A stretch of 64,000 bases of DNA from Rhynchopus euleeides (lineage: Eukaryota > Euglenozoa > Diplonemea > Diplonemida > Diplonemidae). The stretch covers positions 1,566,727 to 1,630,726 of the forward strand of contig OY723248.1 of assembly GCA_963210315.1 (NCBI GenBank), in the 5' to 3' direction. The position numbers and the translations under genes were made by a program. This document shows positions 11,363-22,528 of the stretch, piece after piece. Below the pieces are notes generated by a model. The model had not been told where the DNA came from. It was given only the letters and a program-made list of their open reading frames with translations, and searched no databases. The first letter of the stretch is position 1, and every line of letters starts with the position of its first letter.

Positions 11363-11513
11363 TGTCGTCTGAGGGCGCGGGCAGGCAAGCGGGCGCGGGC
11401 GAGCCGGCCAGGGGCGCGGGGGTCTTCGCAGCGGAGTTCCCAGGGGTCCCAGAGCCAGGGGAGTAGGGCCGCCAGGGGAGCGAGATAGCCGTAGGTCGGC
11501 TCCCCCCCCCCCC
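11363..11513 (+). pseudogene. 5'-truncated copy of the OTU-ORF element
   Basis: About 140 bp are essentially identical to 23806-23957, the 3' end of the OTU-domain ORF including its TAG stop, the short downstream CCGTAGGTCGGCT and the terminal C run. Only the last ~40 codons are present. Two copies that share a 3' end but begin at different points is the pattern left by target-primed reverse transcription. No poly(A) or clear target duplication is seen. Confidence 0.75.
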
Positions 11514-11830
11514 CCCTACCCCCCTCTTTCCTTTCGCCCCTCCCCCCCCCCCTCCCGTTCCCCACCCCCGTGCCCCCTTCCCCTTTCTTCCGGTGAATGC
11601 GCCAGCGGAGTCGGTCCACGCCCTCGCTGTCAGTCGCTTTCGCCTCTCCCCCCCTGCCCCCCCCCCCCTTTACCTCGCCCCCTTTTCCCCTCACCAGCGG
11701 GCTGCCCCTTGTGAATGGTAGATTTGCCTACAGCCCCTTGTTCATGCCGCCAGCACGGAGCCCCACGCAGCTCAACCCCGGCCAGTGCGCGGTTTGTTTG
11801 CCCTAGAGCTTTGTTGTTTGTGTAGTTCAT

Positions 11831-11965
11831 GTTACAGTGCTAAGAGCCCGTAGAAGCAAAAGTAGAACCTGCTGCGCTAGCCCCACCAAGCAGCCACAGT
11901 ACGACAGGACGCGCGCAGGCACCGGGCCCCCTCTCCTAAAAAAAAAAAAAAAAAAAAAAAAAAAA
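11831..11965 (+). repeat. short A-tailed dispersed repeat (SINE-like)
   Basis: The unit GTAGAAGCAAAAGTAGAACC runs on to CCACAGTACGACAGGACGCG and ends in about 27 A residues. A related copy without the tail lies at 21811-21912. The complementary strand contains TAGCGCAGCAGGTTC, which fits the A-box consensus of RNA polymerase III promoters, but the A tail is on the opposite strand, so a tRNA-derived SINE is only one possibility. Confidence 0.5.
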
Positions 11966-12690
11966 GATAGATATGTGATGTTCTCAGAAAAAAAAATAGC
12001 GGCGAGCTGCGCGTCCCCCACCACGGGAGGCTGTCCTGTCCTGGAGCTGCCCTGTGTTACTACCTCTGAAGACCACTGCACCCATTCCCGAAACCGGGAT
12101 GTTATCAGCTGTCGTCAGAGGCGTGTGTTTGGATGGTCTCAATAAGGGTAATGTGATTTTGATCCTGCTCACTCTCATGAGAAGTGCCGGTTGCAGGATG
12201 TGCAGTGTGGCTGAGCTCGTATCGCTTGTCATGGCGCAAAGAAGGCAATCGCCAGAAGCAACACAACACAGCGGTCTCTCACCGTGGAGCTGGGATCACG
12301 GCCAAAAAAATGTTCAAATCGTTCAAAAGTGCGAAACCAAAGGCTGGTTACAGGATCCGTCTTGTTCCAATTTTTGCAAACAGTGTTTGGAATCGTTTGG
12401 AGCGGTGAACCTTGGAGAGGCAGGAAGCTGCCAGCCTCCTCTGTGCCCGACAAAAAAAAATGTGTGGGGATGGTGCGGGAAAAAAAATCTGCAGCGTGCG
12501 ATGTACTCAACTCCTCTCCTCCCATCCCGCCACCACCTCCCCCTTCGCGCAAAAACAAGCAACGCAAACCTGAGCCGTTCTCCACCCCACCTTCCCCCAC
12601 CAGGCAAGCCAACCCCCACCCCCCCCCACCCACCCCTTTGGCCAGTGACGTCATTGCGGCGGTGCCTCTGGGGGCGTGGTTGCCGCAACA

Positions 12691-14871
12691 ATGATGGCGT
12701 CACCTCAGGCGAGATTGTCACGCACGGGATCGTTTGCCGCCGCGAAGCCTTCGAACAACGCGCCGTTCACACGGCAGCTGTCCCATGGGAACCGGGCACG
12801 CAGCAACTCCCACGGCACTTCATACAACTCGGGATCGCCCCTGGGGCGGCGGCGCAGCGGCAGCAAGGCGGTGGGACGGACGAACAGCTTCGCCATGTCA
12901 GACAGAGGTGTTGCCTCAGGCAGCCCCCCCGCATCTGCACAGCCCGCCCACGCGCCTGCCTCGCCCTCGTCCACCTCACGCCGCTACTCCCACTCCCACA
13001 TGGCGCGCGATTTGGGCGACACGTCGCCCACCTCGCACAACGGCAGCAGGTGGTCCGTCCTCTCCCTCAAGCCCTCCGTCGCAAACCCCAAAGAGTCCAG
13101 CACCAGCCCTCCCACCATCAGCCAGTCCGTGCATGCGAGGGACAGGCATGGCTCCTCCAACAGCGTCGGGAGTGACAAGGAGACGACGGCCGTCGCCTCC
13201 CCGGCGAGCATCGCGAGCGGGGCTTTCCCTGGCACCCACGGGAGTGTCTGCCAGCCGACGGAGGAGGATGCGGTGAAGCTCCTGATGCAGCTTGACCCCG
13301 GGCAGCGCAATAGGGTCATGGCGCTCGTCGCAAACCCCTACAAGGTGACGGTGTCGAAGGGGCGGGACGAGAGCCTGGGGGTAGTGTGCGATCACAACAC
13401 GCTCAACATGGTGGATGTTGTGCCCAACAGCCCTGCCGATGCGCACGGCGTGGCGCATTTCGCAGGGCGGGCCATCCACAACGCCAACGGGGTCCCCCTG
13501 AGGTCCCTCGCCGACCTGCGCAAGGTGAGCCAGAACGAGCCTGCCGTGACGCTCTTCTTCTCTCCCAACTCGGGGAGCTGCAACGCGCATCAGGACCCCC
13601 AGTCGAACGAAACACCGGACGACGTGTCCTTCGCCCCGGCGCTCTCCGCGAGCAAGCCGGGGACGCTGTCGAACTCCTCAGCGAGATCGCTGATGCGCGC
13701 GACGTCCTCCTCCTTCACCCAGCAGGGGCGGCAGCCGCTCGGCGAGACGCTGGGCGACAGCCTGCGGAGCGTGCGCAACACCCTCCAGGAGTGGAGCGCT
13801 ACGCATGCTTCTCTGAAGGACAGCCTCGCGCTGGCGACAACCGATGTGGATGTCGACCGGGGGAATGTTCTGGGCGTGGGGAGTTACGGCAAGGTCTTCC
13901 GCGGGTGCTACGAGCGGACGGATGTCGCGGTGAAGGTGATGAAGAAGCGGCGCTGCGACGGGGGCTCCTCCCCCGCGGGATCCCCGCGCTCCTCCGCCGC
14001 GCTGAAGCGGGCCCGCCTGACGACGTCGTCCGACGAGACAGAGGTGTACCGCTCACACATCGAAGACTGGCGGAATGAGGTGCACATCATGTCGCACCTC
14101 CACCACCCCAACGTGCTGCTGCTGATCGGAGCCTGCTTTGACGCGCCCGACCTGTTCATCGTGACGGAGCTGTGTGAGAAGGGCACACTCCGCTCCCACC
14201 TGCGCAAGCGCGAGCCTCTGCCGTGGGAGACGAAGATCAGCTGGCTGATCCAGATCGCGCAGGGCATGGGCCACCTCCACCACCGCGGCGTGCAGCACCG
14301 CGACCTGAAGCCCTCCAACGTGTTTGTGACGGCGGGCGGTGTGCTGAAAATCGCAGACTTCGGCCTCTCCCACCGCGAAGGCATCACGAAGAAGGGCGCT
14401 GACAAGGGGGGACGCGACCCCGACTCCGGGAGGCGTGCCGGGGGGGACGAGAGCGAGGCGCACATCCCTGGGACGTTTGCCTTCATCGCACCGGAGGTGT
14501 GGGCGGAGGAGCCGTACAGGAAGGCATCTGATGTGTACTCCCTGGGTGTGACGATGGTGGAGATTGTGAGCTACGCGGTGCCTTTCGACAAGGCACAGCC
14601 GGAGGACTGCTCGTGGATGATCATGACGGGGCGTGCGCGTGTGGCACTTCCAAAGGAGCTTCCCATTCCCCGGTCTCTGCGTGACATCTCCCAGCGCGCC
14701 CTCGCCTTTGAGCCAGGGCCCAGGCCGTCGATGCCTGGCCTCGTCACCCTGCTCTCCCAAGAGCTGAATCAGCCCTACGCTACATCACGCTGCCCCATTC
14801 CGACCCCCACACAGACACTCAGCCTCTACACAGAGAACGAGGTGCATCCAAAGTGTGCGCATTGGGGCTGA
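12691..14871 (+). CDS. PDZ-domain TKL-type protein kinase
   Basis: The protein has 726 residues. Residues 1-215 are Ser/Pro/Arg-rich and probably disordered. Residues 220-290 (DESLGVVCDHNTLNMVDVVP, then NSPADAHGV) read as a PDZ domain. The kinase domain spans about 387-690 with all key elements: GVGSYGKV loop, VAVKV lysine, a WRNEVHIM helix-C glutamate, HRDLKPSN, DFG and a PEVW motif. The activation-loop style, the HPNVLLLIGAC motif and SDVYSLGVTMVEIV point to the tyrosine-kinase-like group, although the catalytic loop is that of a Ser/Thr kinase. A basic, Ser-rich insert of about 40 residues sits between the lysine and helix C, and a second insert lies in the activation segment. It is likely a cytosolic signalling kinase whose PDZ part recruits partners. 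The first in-frame ATG after the acceptor-like site at 12645 was chosen; a second ATG follows at once. Confidence 0.85.
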   Translation: MMASPQARLSRTGSFAAAKPSNNAPFTRQLSHGNRARSNSHGTSYNSGSPLGRRRSGSKAVGRTNSFAMSDRGVASGSPPASAQPAHAPASPSSTSRRYSHSHMARDLGDTSPTSHNGSRWSVLSLKPSVANPKESSTSPPTISQSVHARDRHGSSNSVGSDKETTAVASPASIASGAFPGTHGSVCQPTEEDAVKLLMQLDPGQRNRVMALVANPYKVTVSKGRDESLGVVCDHNTLNMVDVVPNSPADAHGVAHFAGRAIHNANGVPLRSLADLRKVSQNEPAVTLFFSPNSGSCNAHQDPQSNETPDDVSFAPALSASKPGTLSNSSARSLMRATSSSFTQQGRQPLGETLGDSLRSVRNTLQEWSATHASLKDSLALATTDVDVDRGNVLGVGSYGKVFRGCYERTDVAVKVMKKRRCDGGSSPAGSPRSSAALKRARLTTSSDETEVYRSHIEDWRNEVHIMSHLHHPNVLLLIGACFDAPDLFIVTELCEKGTLRSHLRKREPLPWETKISWLIQIAQGMGHLHHRGVQHRDLKPSNVFVTAGGVLKIADFGLSHREGITKKGADKGGRDPDSGRRAGGDESEAHIPGTFAFIAPEVWAEEPYRKASDVYSLGVTMVEIVSYAVPFDKAQPEDCSWMIMTGRARVALPKELPIPRSLRDISQRALAFEPGPRPSMPGLVTLLSQELNQPYATSRCPIPTPTQTLSLYTENEVHPKCAHWG

Positions 14872-16239
14872 TCCGGTGAAGTGGAAGGGAGGGGGCGGTG
14901 AGTGAGTAGAGGCGGTGTGTTGTGGTGTATCGGATGAGGCTATCTTCGTATGCCCCAGCCTTCGGGCCGCGCCGTGGTGAGGAAATAAGTAAGTGCGCCC
15001 CCAAAAAAGAAATCCTGGCCCCACTCCCCCCCCCCCCCCCCCCGTGCAGCCTGTTCTCCTGTTTTTGCTGGTTTTCGTTTCTTTCTCTGTTGGGGGTGGG
15101 TGGATGGGGTGGGGGGGGGGGGTGAGTTGAGTCGAATTTTTTTCGGAATTCCCTCCGTCAGGGCAACAGGGGAAGAAGAACGCTGTAAAAATGCCTGCTG
15201 AGTTGGATCTTGCCAGTCTCGTTTGACTGCACCTTTTTTACGATTCAGCCGTCGCGGTGTGAAACGGCATGCGCTTTCCCTGTTTGCCTGTGCTCCATGT
15301 GCCCAACACTCATGACACCAAGTCCCCAACAAGGTGTGTGTGTGGATGGAAGCGTCAGTAACGATACAGGCGGTATAGTATTTTCCTATTTTTTCTTGCA
15401 ACGGTGAGTTGTGCGCAATGCGATCGCAGTCAGATGCATGTTGGTGTGTTTTGTGGCGTGCTCGATGGACCGCCGACCACCCCCAGGGCAGCTTGGTGTG
15501 GTTTGTGCGAGCAACGCGGAGCCCCTCCCCTTATTGTTATGTTCATCCACACCTCGATGTGGGGGTGGTGAGAAGTTTCACGCGCTTTATGCCTGCCCTT
15601 TTGCGCTCCTTACTCGACGACACCCAGCCTTCAGCAGGCGTGTGGATGTGGAAGCGGCAACGCAAACATATAACGGAATCAAAATGCAGGCCAAATCGTC
15701 GTGACACTTTTTCCACCTGTGAATGATTCCTATCTGTATGACCCTTCAGGGGGTGAGGGGAGGTGTGTACATTGCCCGATTTAGGCATTCAGAAAACAAT
15801 CTGTCGATCAGTTGGACGAGCTGCGGTGCGGAGCTATCTCACCTCGAGGATACTTCACAGGGCCTTCACATATGCGCGTCACGAAAGTCAGTCCGGCACT
15901 GCCTTGTTGCAGTCCCTGGACAGTTCGGTGGGTGGTTTAGGCTGTGTCACATCAGCCATGATATCCCTTCGTGGGAGAGCGCGAGAGTCAGGCGATCGTC
16001 GCGAGGATGGGCACAGCTTCCCGAGAGAAGGGATTCTCTGAATTCTCGCGATGTCGAACCCACTCGTGATGCATATCATTATGCACTCGTGAATTTATGT
16101 GCTGCATAGCCTCGGGAAGATTCCATACAGTTGGCCCTTGAGAGACAGCTGCTGAGCATCAATCCAGGATGAGAGGCGTGATCTCTCCCACATGATGAAG
16201 GGGGCTGCACGGCGCACGTCCAATAAAATACTGTTCAAG

Positions 16240-16338
16240 GGGGGCCCTCGCTACCAGTCACAGCTCGTCAGTCAGTGAGGGGAAGTGTGCCGTGGCTCAC
16301 TTGTTCTCACTCAGTCATACCTGGCAGCGAGGGCCCCC
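16240..16338. mobile_element. MITE-like element, family 1, second copy
   Basis: The ends GGGGGCCCTCGCTAC and its reverse complement match the copy at 1393-1501; the interior is diverged but keeps the CTCACTCAGTCA block. No perfect target duplication is seen. Confidence 0.7.
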
Positions 16339-18287
16339 AAAGCCAATTCAAAAAGCCCCCCAAGTTGCCCCCTGTGCTTCCGAAAAATTTATCCTGAAAA
16401 ATCCGTAAAAGGCCTCCTGTTTCCCCCTCCCCCCAGGTTTCGGCGCACAACCAACGCCACCCGTCTTTATTTTTCTTGCATCCTCAGGGGATCACATTCT
16501 GTCCGTTTCCGTTTCCGTCTCAGGTCTTCATATCGCTGCCCCCTCCCAACAAAGGGTGCGCCCAGCAGGGCGGGGGCCCCCCCACAGGCCCTGGGGTGAC
16601 GAGACTACTCCTCCTCCTCCCCCTCATCCCAGCCCAGCCCATCCCAGGATTTGGGTCTTTCCCCACGCAGAAAGGTATGGGATGTCAGAAAGAAATAAAA
16701 TCACCAAAAACAATTATGTTTGTTGCCGTATTCCACCCAATGGTCTGCATCCTCCGACGGCATCGGTGTTGCGCATGCCTCGATTGGTTTTCTTGATGGT
16801 GCACGCAACTGTGCATTCGAAAACTGTGGTGTGTGCGACCCACCGGTGTATCTTGGAGGCTCTATATTCTTTTTGGATTTGGCGCACAGAACATCAGCCA
16901 TATCTTTTTGAACGGGCACGCCTTGTGTGTTGCCCCTCAGTGGCAGATCCACACAAAAAAAAACAGCAAGGCGCTGTGCCGTTCCTAACATTTCTCTGAA
17001 GGTTTCCATTTCGTCAGAGAAAGGTTTTCCCACCCAACCCCCCACATCCCATTCCGCACCCCTCTTCACGATATACCGTCTGTCTTGTTTTTTGACGCAA
17101 TGCTTGTGCACAGTGGATGGCAGATCCCGATGACGTGTGGTGTGAGGAGGCGCGTGTTTTCAATGCGTTGTGTCAGAACCATCGAAGAAATAGAAAGAAG
17201 CTCGAAAAACAAGGATTCGGCAAATCCGGGGGGAGAGCTGGTGTGGGTTCTTCTCACACAGATCACCGGCACGGCGTGTTCACAAGGGATACACCTGATG
17301 GTGCTTTCTTCCCGGGTTTGTCCGCAAAGAAGCAGCGCCTCGGGGAGAGCGGGGGGTTGCGCCAGTGTTCAAGAAACCTCCCGAGCAAGTGGGGGGCATC
17401 CCTCACGGGTTGGAGGGCTGCACGGTTTAGTTCGTGTGGATTCGCTGTGTTGAAACAGTTCGGCATGTTGCAAAGAGAACAGACAGCAGTTCAGCTGGCA
17501 GCTCTGCTGAGAGCTGCGGCTGCACTGCTGCCCCAACAAGAATTCAAATCAGAAGTGAATCATGCTCCGCGTGTGCCGAAATCTGGTTGTCCTCGTGTCG
17601 CCAGTTTTTGCTTGACGATGTCAAAATACAACTGGCTTTCGTGTAGAATCATGCAAACGAAAGCGTACGACGCCGGTAAAACAAAGGTTGTTCGTTGATC
17701 GCACGAAACACACATAAAGACATTCCTGCGGAAGTGTGGCGTGTGATAGGCAGGCGCAAGAGGCTGTGTGTGACGTCAATCACCTAGCACTTCCCCCCTC
17801 TCGTTACATTCCGGACCTTGTTGGATGTACCGAGTCACAAACCCCATCTCGAAGAAAGAGCGGGGCACAACCATAAATTCATCTAGAACGAATTGTGGCT
17901 TGCAGCCCTGTAGTCCCGGGCTGCACCACAGCAAGCAACCATACGACTCCAACGAAAACGATAAGAAAACGGTGCGAAAGAGCGGATGGAACTCCCAGCG
18001 CATGGGGAAGAAGAGGTGCACCCTGTCCGGGAGTGGCCTGGGATCAGGTTCAGAAAGCCTTTCATGTTGAAATGATACAGCCAGCGTTGTTGGTAATCCT
18101 CGGCTGATGATCCATGATCCCACCACCACCACCACCACCCTCTCTACCCTGACGTATTGTTCGACCATCCTGATGCGCGCACATTCTGGTCATAGAAATG
18201 CCCGCATAGTCTGAGCTTGGTACTCGTTGTGTTCGTGTCCTCCTCACAACCAAGACACGCCTCTGTGGCAAACTGTGTCAAAAGCGC

Positions 18288-18361
18288 CGCCTAAATTGCT
18301 TGGCTGTGGTGGGCTTCGCTCCGAAATGCAGGGCAGCAAACTCTCCCTCGCAATTTAGGCG
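18288..18361. repeat. inverted repeat CGCCTAAATTGC
   Basis: Twelve-base arms (18288-18299 and 18350-18361) are perfect complements around a 50-base spacer, with TGTGTC outside the left arm and its complement outside the right arm. It could be a tiny inverted-repeat element or a structured RNA; nothing decides between them. Confidence 0.5.
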
Positions 18362-21300
18362 ACACACCGAATACAGTTTAGCATGGAGCCCAGACCCCCC
18401 CCTCCCCAGTAGTGCCTTTCTGCACTTTAGAGCTTAGAAGGTCTGAAGTGACTCCACCCACACCCCGGTTATTGAATGATTTGAACGATTCTTTTGTATT
18501 TTTTTTGCGATACAAACAGTGCGGGTCGCCGCGTGCGACCCCCCCACCCCCCGCGTCGTCCCGATTTCATTCGTTCTATCGATATTTTTTTCAAACCATG
18601 CCATGTGCAGGGTATAAGATAGACGTTTTTTCTGGCGCCGTTTTCCGGTTTTTCTGGTTTTGATTTTTTTCGCGCGCGCCTTCGGCGCGCGCGACCCGCG
18701 CAAACCCTCTCAGAATCACACCCAACACGGCTGGACCAGGCTCCGCCGAACAGCGTGGCGTGTTGCTCAACACAGCTCCCCGAAGGGACGGAACTGAGCT
18801 TTCAATGCGTCCACGTACTGACGGAGCGCGGCTTCGCATCACCCCCCCGTATCAGGACAAACCCCCCGAGGGTGCTGCTCTGCTGGTACGCCTCACGAAG
18901 GGCAACTACCTTCATGGTCGATCTTGTTGCATGACCACCCCCTAGAGGCAGTCAGTCAGACGCTGCGCACAACGTGCGCTCATGCGAACACCAGCGGGTG
19001 TCTCCAACACTGCCCAAATCGCGGTTCCGCCAGAACCCGAATCCATCGATCCTCTCCAAGGCGGACATGCACTCCCGAAAACACCGGAGTTTGCATGTGC
19101 CATTCCCAGCAAGGCAAACGTGCTCGAGACAAGGTCGTAGCTTGCGTGGATGACAGGGTGGTCCTTGGCAGTGTGCATCGCAACGAGATTGAGTGCATGC
19201 GCTCGGCAAGCCGCCCAGAAGGAGTACGGTGCGGTCGGAATGGTCAAGCTACCGGAGTATCTCGAAACTTCACACAGAGAAGACCTGCATGACGAGGACA
19301 TCACCACCCACCGGGCCTCCCGCTGGGCTCCTTTTCTCCGCTTCTCTGCTTTCTTTTGACTGTTTGAGCTCCGTGCGGATCACGATGGGGTCACTTTCCA
19401 TGTTTTTTTGGCTAATATTCCCACTGGTTGACTGTCACAAAGGTTCCCCAAAAACCGGCGAAAATCCGATCGGCCTTTTTTCTTTTTTTTCCAGAAAACC
19501 GGAAACCGGGAAACCCTGGTTTTGAAAACCGGAAAACCAGGCCTATCTTATCCCCTGGCCATGTGTCCCCAACCCAGAGTGCGGTTCGCCCTGTCGACGA
19601 GCAAAGGCGGCAATGGTGTCAAAGCCAGCTGTCAATAAAAGTGCAGTGGGTAAGCCATCACCACCAACCAGGATCACTGTGGTGTTTATCAAATTCCCGG
19701 ACAACGGCAGCCACTGCACCTTTTGCTTCAGTCTGATAGTGGCTTTCGAGTCGTACCCCGCCTTCTTTTTCCCCCACTTGGATTCTGTTGTTTTTTTTGT
19801 CCCCCAAGCAACGCACAGACAGAACACACAAAACCCCACCCATCCTCCCCACACCACCTGCATGCATTTAGAGTGAAGGGATGTCGTTTCTTTCTGCACT
19901 TTACCTGACTCTACATTACTACCCGCTCCAAACACCCGCAACATACCACAGTGCGATCAGTATCGTGTCTGTGTGTGCGAAGTCCTTTGAGGCGTGTGTG
20001 ATTTGGAGGTTCATTTTACAGCAGCAAAAACTCACCACCTTGCAGTGCCAGTCCATGGCAAACACAATCTGGGGGGTGTGTTGGGAGGGGCGGGGGGGGG
20101 AGAGGGACGGGGGCATCACTTGCAACATCTTCTGTCCACCTTGGCACGAAGTGACGGCAAACCATAGAAACAGCCCCCCTCCTCCCCCAGTGTCCCAACA
20201 GTCCGAAACCGTGCCTCGCTCCTCCTCTCTAGCAACACAGCGAGAGCCAAAACGCACGGTACCCACCCCGGTCTGCACGCTGTAATTTCAACGGTACCTT
20301 TCCTGCAAGAGTACGCAGCCCGTTGCATGCTAGCCTTTTATCCGTCTCATGGCAGCCAGCCATCTTCTCCTCCCCCGTCCTGCATTCACCCCAGCACAGC
20401 CGCTGTACGGCTCTGCCTTGTTAGAACTTCGCCTTTCTGCCTTTTTGGCTGCCGCTGTTGTGGAGTGTTTTATTTTCGTTGTTGTTCTTTCGTTTTGCCT
20501 CCTTTCGATTGCCTCCTTGTCCCTCCTGCGGCTGCGCATGTGAATCATACCCCCTGAGCCAGTGCAATGGTGTGCGTGCCGCTATATAGCAGCAGGTTGA
20601 GATGAACTCTCGATTGCCCTGCAGTAACAGCATCTCGCGTGCCCCCGTCCCCGAAGGGGAGGGGGCGATAGAGGTGTGCACTGACTGGCTGCCCCCCTGC
20701 GGGCAGCTACAACCTGTCAGCTGGATGTCAGCTGTTGCTGTGCTTTATCTGCTCTTTGCGTGTGTGTTGTGTGTGGGGTGGGGATGGTTCTACCCGTGCA
20801 TTCATTCCCCCGTTTATTTTCTCGTTTTGCCCCCCCCCCCCCCCCACTACATTCTACTCTTAACCCCTCCCCCCCACTCCAAAGCTTGCACGCCGTCGAT
20901 ACGGATTCAAAATGTGGCGCAGTGTGGTGCGGTGCGGTGCGGTGCATGCGACCGAGATTATTCAACGACACGGGACACGCCCTGTTGTTGAGTTTTACCT
21001 GGAAGCGCGCCCCAGCATGGCATGTCTGCAAAACCACTACCCGTGCTCGTGCGCACCACCACTACCACCCCCTGAGATTGTTCGTGCTCATTCATTACTG
21101 GTGTCCACCGAGGAAATCCTGCAGGGTGGGTGGGGACCTGTACCTGTACCACCCACCCTGGCTGGGCTGCTTGGATCAACCAAATAACCCCAAAACCATG
21201 AGGTTGGCGCTGGGTTGCCCTCACATGCCAGTTGCTGGCGGTGGGATGGGTTGCGTGGTGGGGGGTAGGGTGCAAGTGTCGCAGTGATATTTTTTAATGC

Positions 21301-21469
21301 CCGAGATTTCTTTGCGGCGCTTTGAAGTGCCGTCTTTTGCAGTTATGATGATGCACTTTACGTTACCTGCCTTGGGGGCTGCTCGTTGTGTGTGAAACAG
21401 GCATTCATCAAGGCCGAACCGCCCCACCGATCCTTCTCTGCGACATATAATTACCGTAAACGGAAAAAG

Positions 21470-21537
21470 GGTGGACCGTAAAAATGTTCCAAGTTCCCAA
21501 AAAAAGGCCAAACGTTCCATCTTTTTTACGGTCCACC
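21470..21537. mobile_element. 68-bp mini inverted-repeat element, copy 1
   Basis: The ends GGTGGACCGTAAAAA and TTTTTACGGTCCACC are perfect inverted repeats around an interior with GTTCCA words. A 67-bp copy with identical ends lies at 34038-34104, where TA flanks both sides. Confidence 0.7.
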
Positions 21538-21810
21538 ATTTATTGGGACTGAATATGGAAAAGACAATGCGTTTTTCGCCCGCGGGCTGGTGGGTTGCGG
21601 GGCGCGGACTGCGGCCTCCACGCCGCAGACACCCACACGTAGGCCTCCCGACCTCCCAGCTTTGGACCCTCCCTCCACCACCGCAACCAACACCAGCAAG
21701 AGAAGCAAGTCCTCCCTGCGTGTGGAAAAGGCACGATCACCACCACTCACCTCGAGACTCACCCACCACCACACCTCGAGAAGTGTAGTACCATGCAAGG
21801 AGCATTCCGG

Positions 21811-21912
21811 TAGAAGTAAAAGTAGAACCTGCTGCACGAGCCCACAAAAGCAGCCACAGTACGGCAGGGCGCGCAGACAGAAGCTGAGACCACCGGGCTC
21901 CCTCCAGATGTA
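21811..21912 (+). repeat. relative of the A-tailed repeat at 11831
   Basis: GTAGAAGTAAAAGTAGAACC is followed by CAGCCACAGTACGGCAGGGC, clearly homologous to 11837-11930 but about 20 percent diverged by eye and lacking the A tail. Confidence 0.65.
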
Positions 21913-21937
21913 AATTCGTGAATCAGTGCCCGGAAAA

Positions 21938-22110
21938 TTAAGGGAAATCGTACTCCTTTAGTGTAGTACACCCTGCAGTAACTGTGGGAGAACAGTTCCC
22001 GGACGATGGTGAGCGCACACTCTGTGCTGAGGCCCTGTGGTGTTAATCCTGCAGCTTCAGTCGTACGATTTCCTTGGTTCCTTCGCGACTTCGTCGCGAA
22101 GGAACTCGTA
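21938..22110 (-). mobile_element. MITE family 3, inverted copy
   Basis: Reading the minus strand, the element starts at GGAAATCGTACGACTGAAGC (near 22072) and ends at GGAGTACGATTTCC (near 21941). Related copies are at 34190-34362, 43131-43293, 59615-59772, 62331-62503 and 62547-62690. The flank CGCGACTTCGTCGCGAAGG (22086-22104) is itself a hairpin and recurs beside other copies as GAAGTCGCGAAG. Confidence 0.7.
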
Positions 22111-22235
22111 AAAAAAAACCGCCAAGGAGGGTGTATGATTTTCCGGATTTTCCTGTTTTTTCCCGATTTTCCGAAAAATTTGCCACTGGTTGACACAAGG
22201 GCGAATTTCGAGAAAAATCCGAAAATCAGGAAAAA

Positions 22236-22479
22236 TCAGGTTTTTTTCGGATTTCCGGGATGGTCACCATACACCCTCCGGAAAAAAATCCGAAATTTTT
22301 GGGTCGAAAAAATTTTTTTTTTCTGACCCGAAAATCTGTGTCTGCGGACTGCCACACTGTGAAAAATCGGAAAATTTCCGAAAAAAGTCGAAAATTTTGG
22401 CCTTTCCTGGCCTATGTGGTCCCAAAGGGCCCGGGTTGCCCGGATTTTCACCCAAAAACACCCCAAAAAATTTTCCGCC
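22236..22479. repeat. 245-bp dispersed repeat R1, copy 1
   Basis: Nearly base-for-base identical to 32544-32788, from TTTTTTCGGATTTCCGGGAT through CCCAAAGGGCCCGGGTTGCC to TTTTCCGCC. It is rich in AAATTTT/CGAAAA words and has no coding potential. The OTU ORF starts just after this copy. Confidence 0.85.
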
Positions 22480-22528
22480 ATATCACCCCCCAGACACTAG
22501 GAGGGTGTAGTCGCTCTTCACCACGGCC

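Larger units (their letters stand above)
10829..12690. other. gene-free stretch with low-complexity tracts and two repeat fragments
   Basis: The stretch holds GA microsatellite (10867-10885), C runs (10956-10972, 11502-11516), G runs (11214-11250) and an A run of about 27 at 11938-11965. Two dispersed-repeat copies are listed separately (11363-11513 and 11831-11965). Open frames here are translated low complexity. A pyrimidine tract ending in GGCCAG at 12645 precedes the kinase start. Confidence 0.5.
14872..22235. other. 7.4-kb stretch without a convincing gene
   Basis: Open frames are short and of poor composition. The longest (17117-17698, 193 codons) opens with MADPDDVWCEEA but matches no family I know and has no acceptor-like leader. 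The stretch contains the family-1 MITE at 16240-16338, hairpins at 18288-18361 and 18668-18692, the mini-element at 21470-21537, the A-tailed repeat relative at 21811-21912 and an inverted family-3 MITE at 21938-22110. A segment near 15420-15720 resembles 34380-34580, another old dispersed repeat. Confidence 0.5.

Noticed and set aside
11837..11965. tRNA gene suggested by an A-box-like match on the minus strand
   Set aside because: No cloverleaf could be drawn and no B box is seen at the right distance; kept only as a dispersed repeat.
17117..17698. 193-codon frame starting MADPDDVWCEEA
   Set aside because: No recognised domain, uneven composition and no acceptor-like leader; more likely chance in a gene-free stretch.
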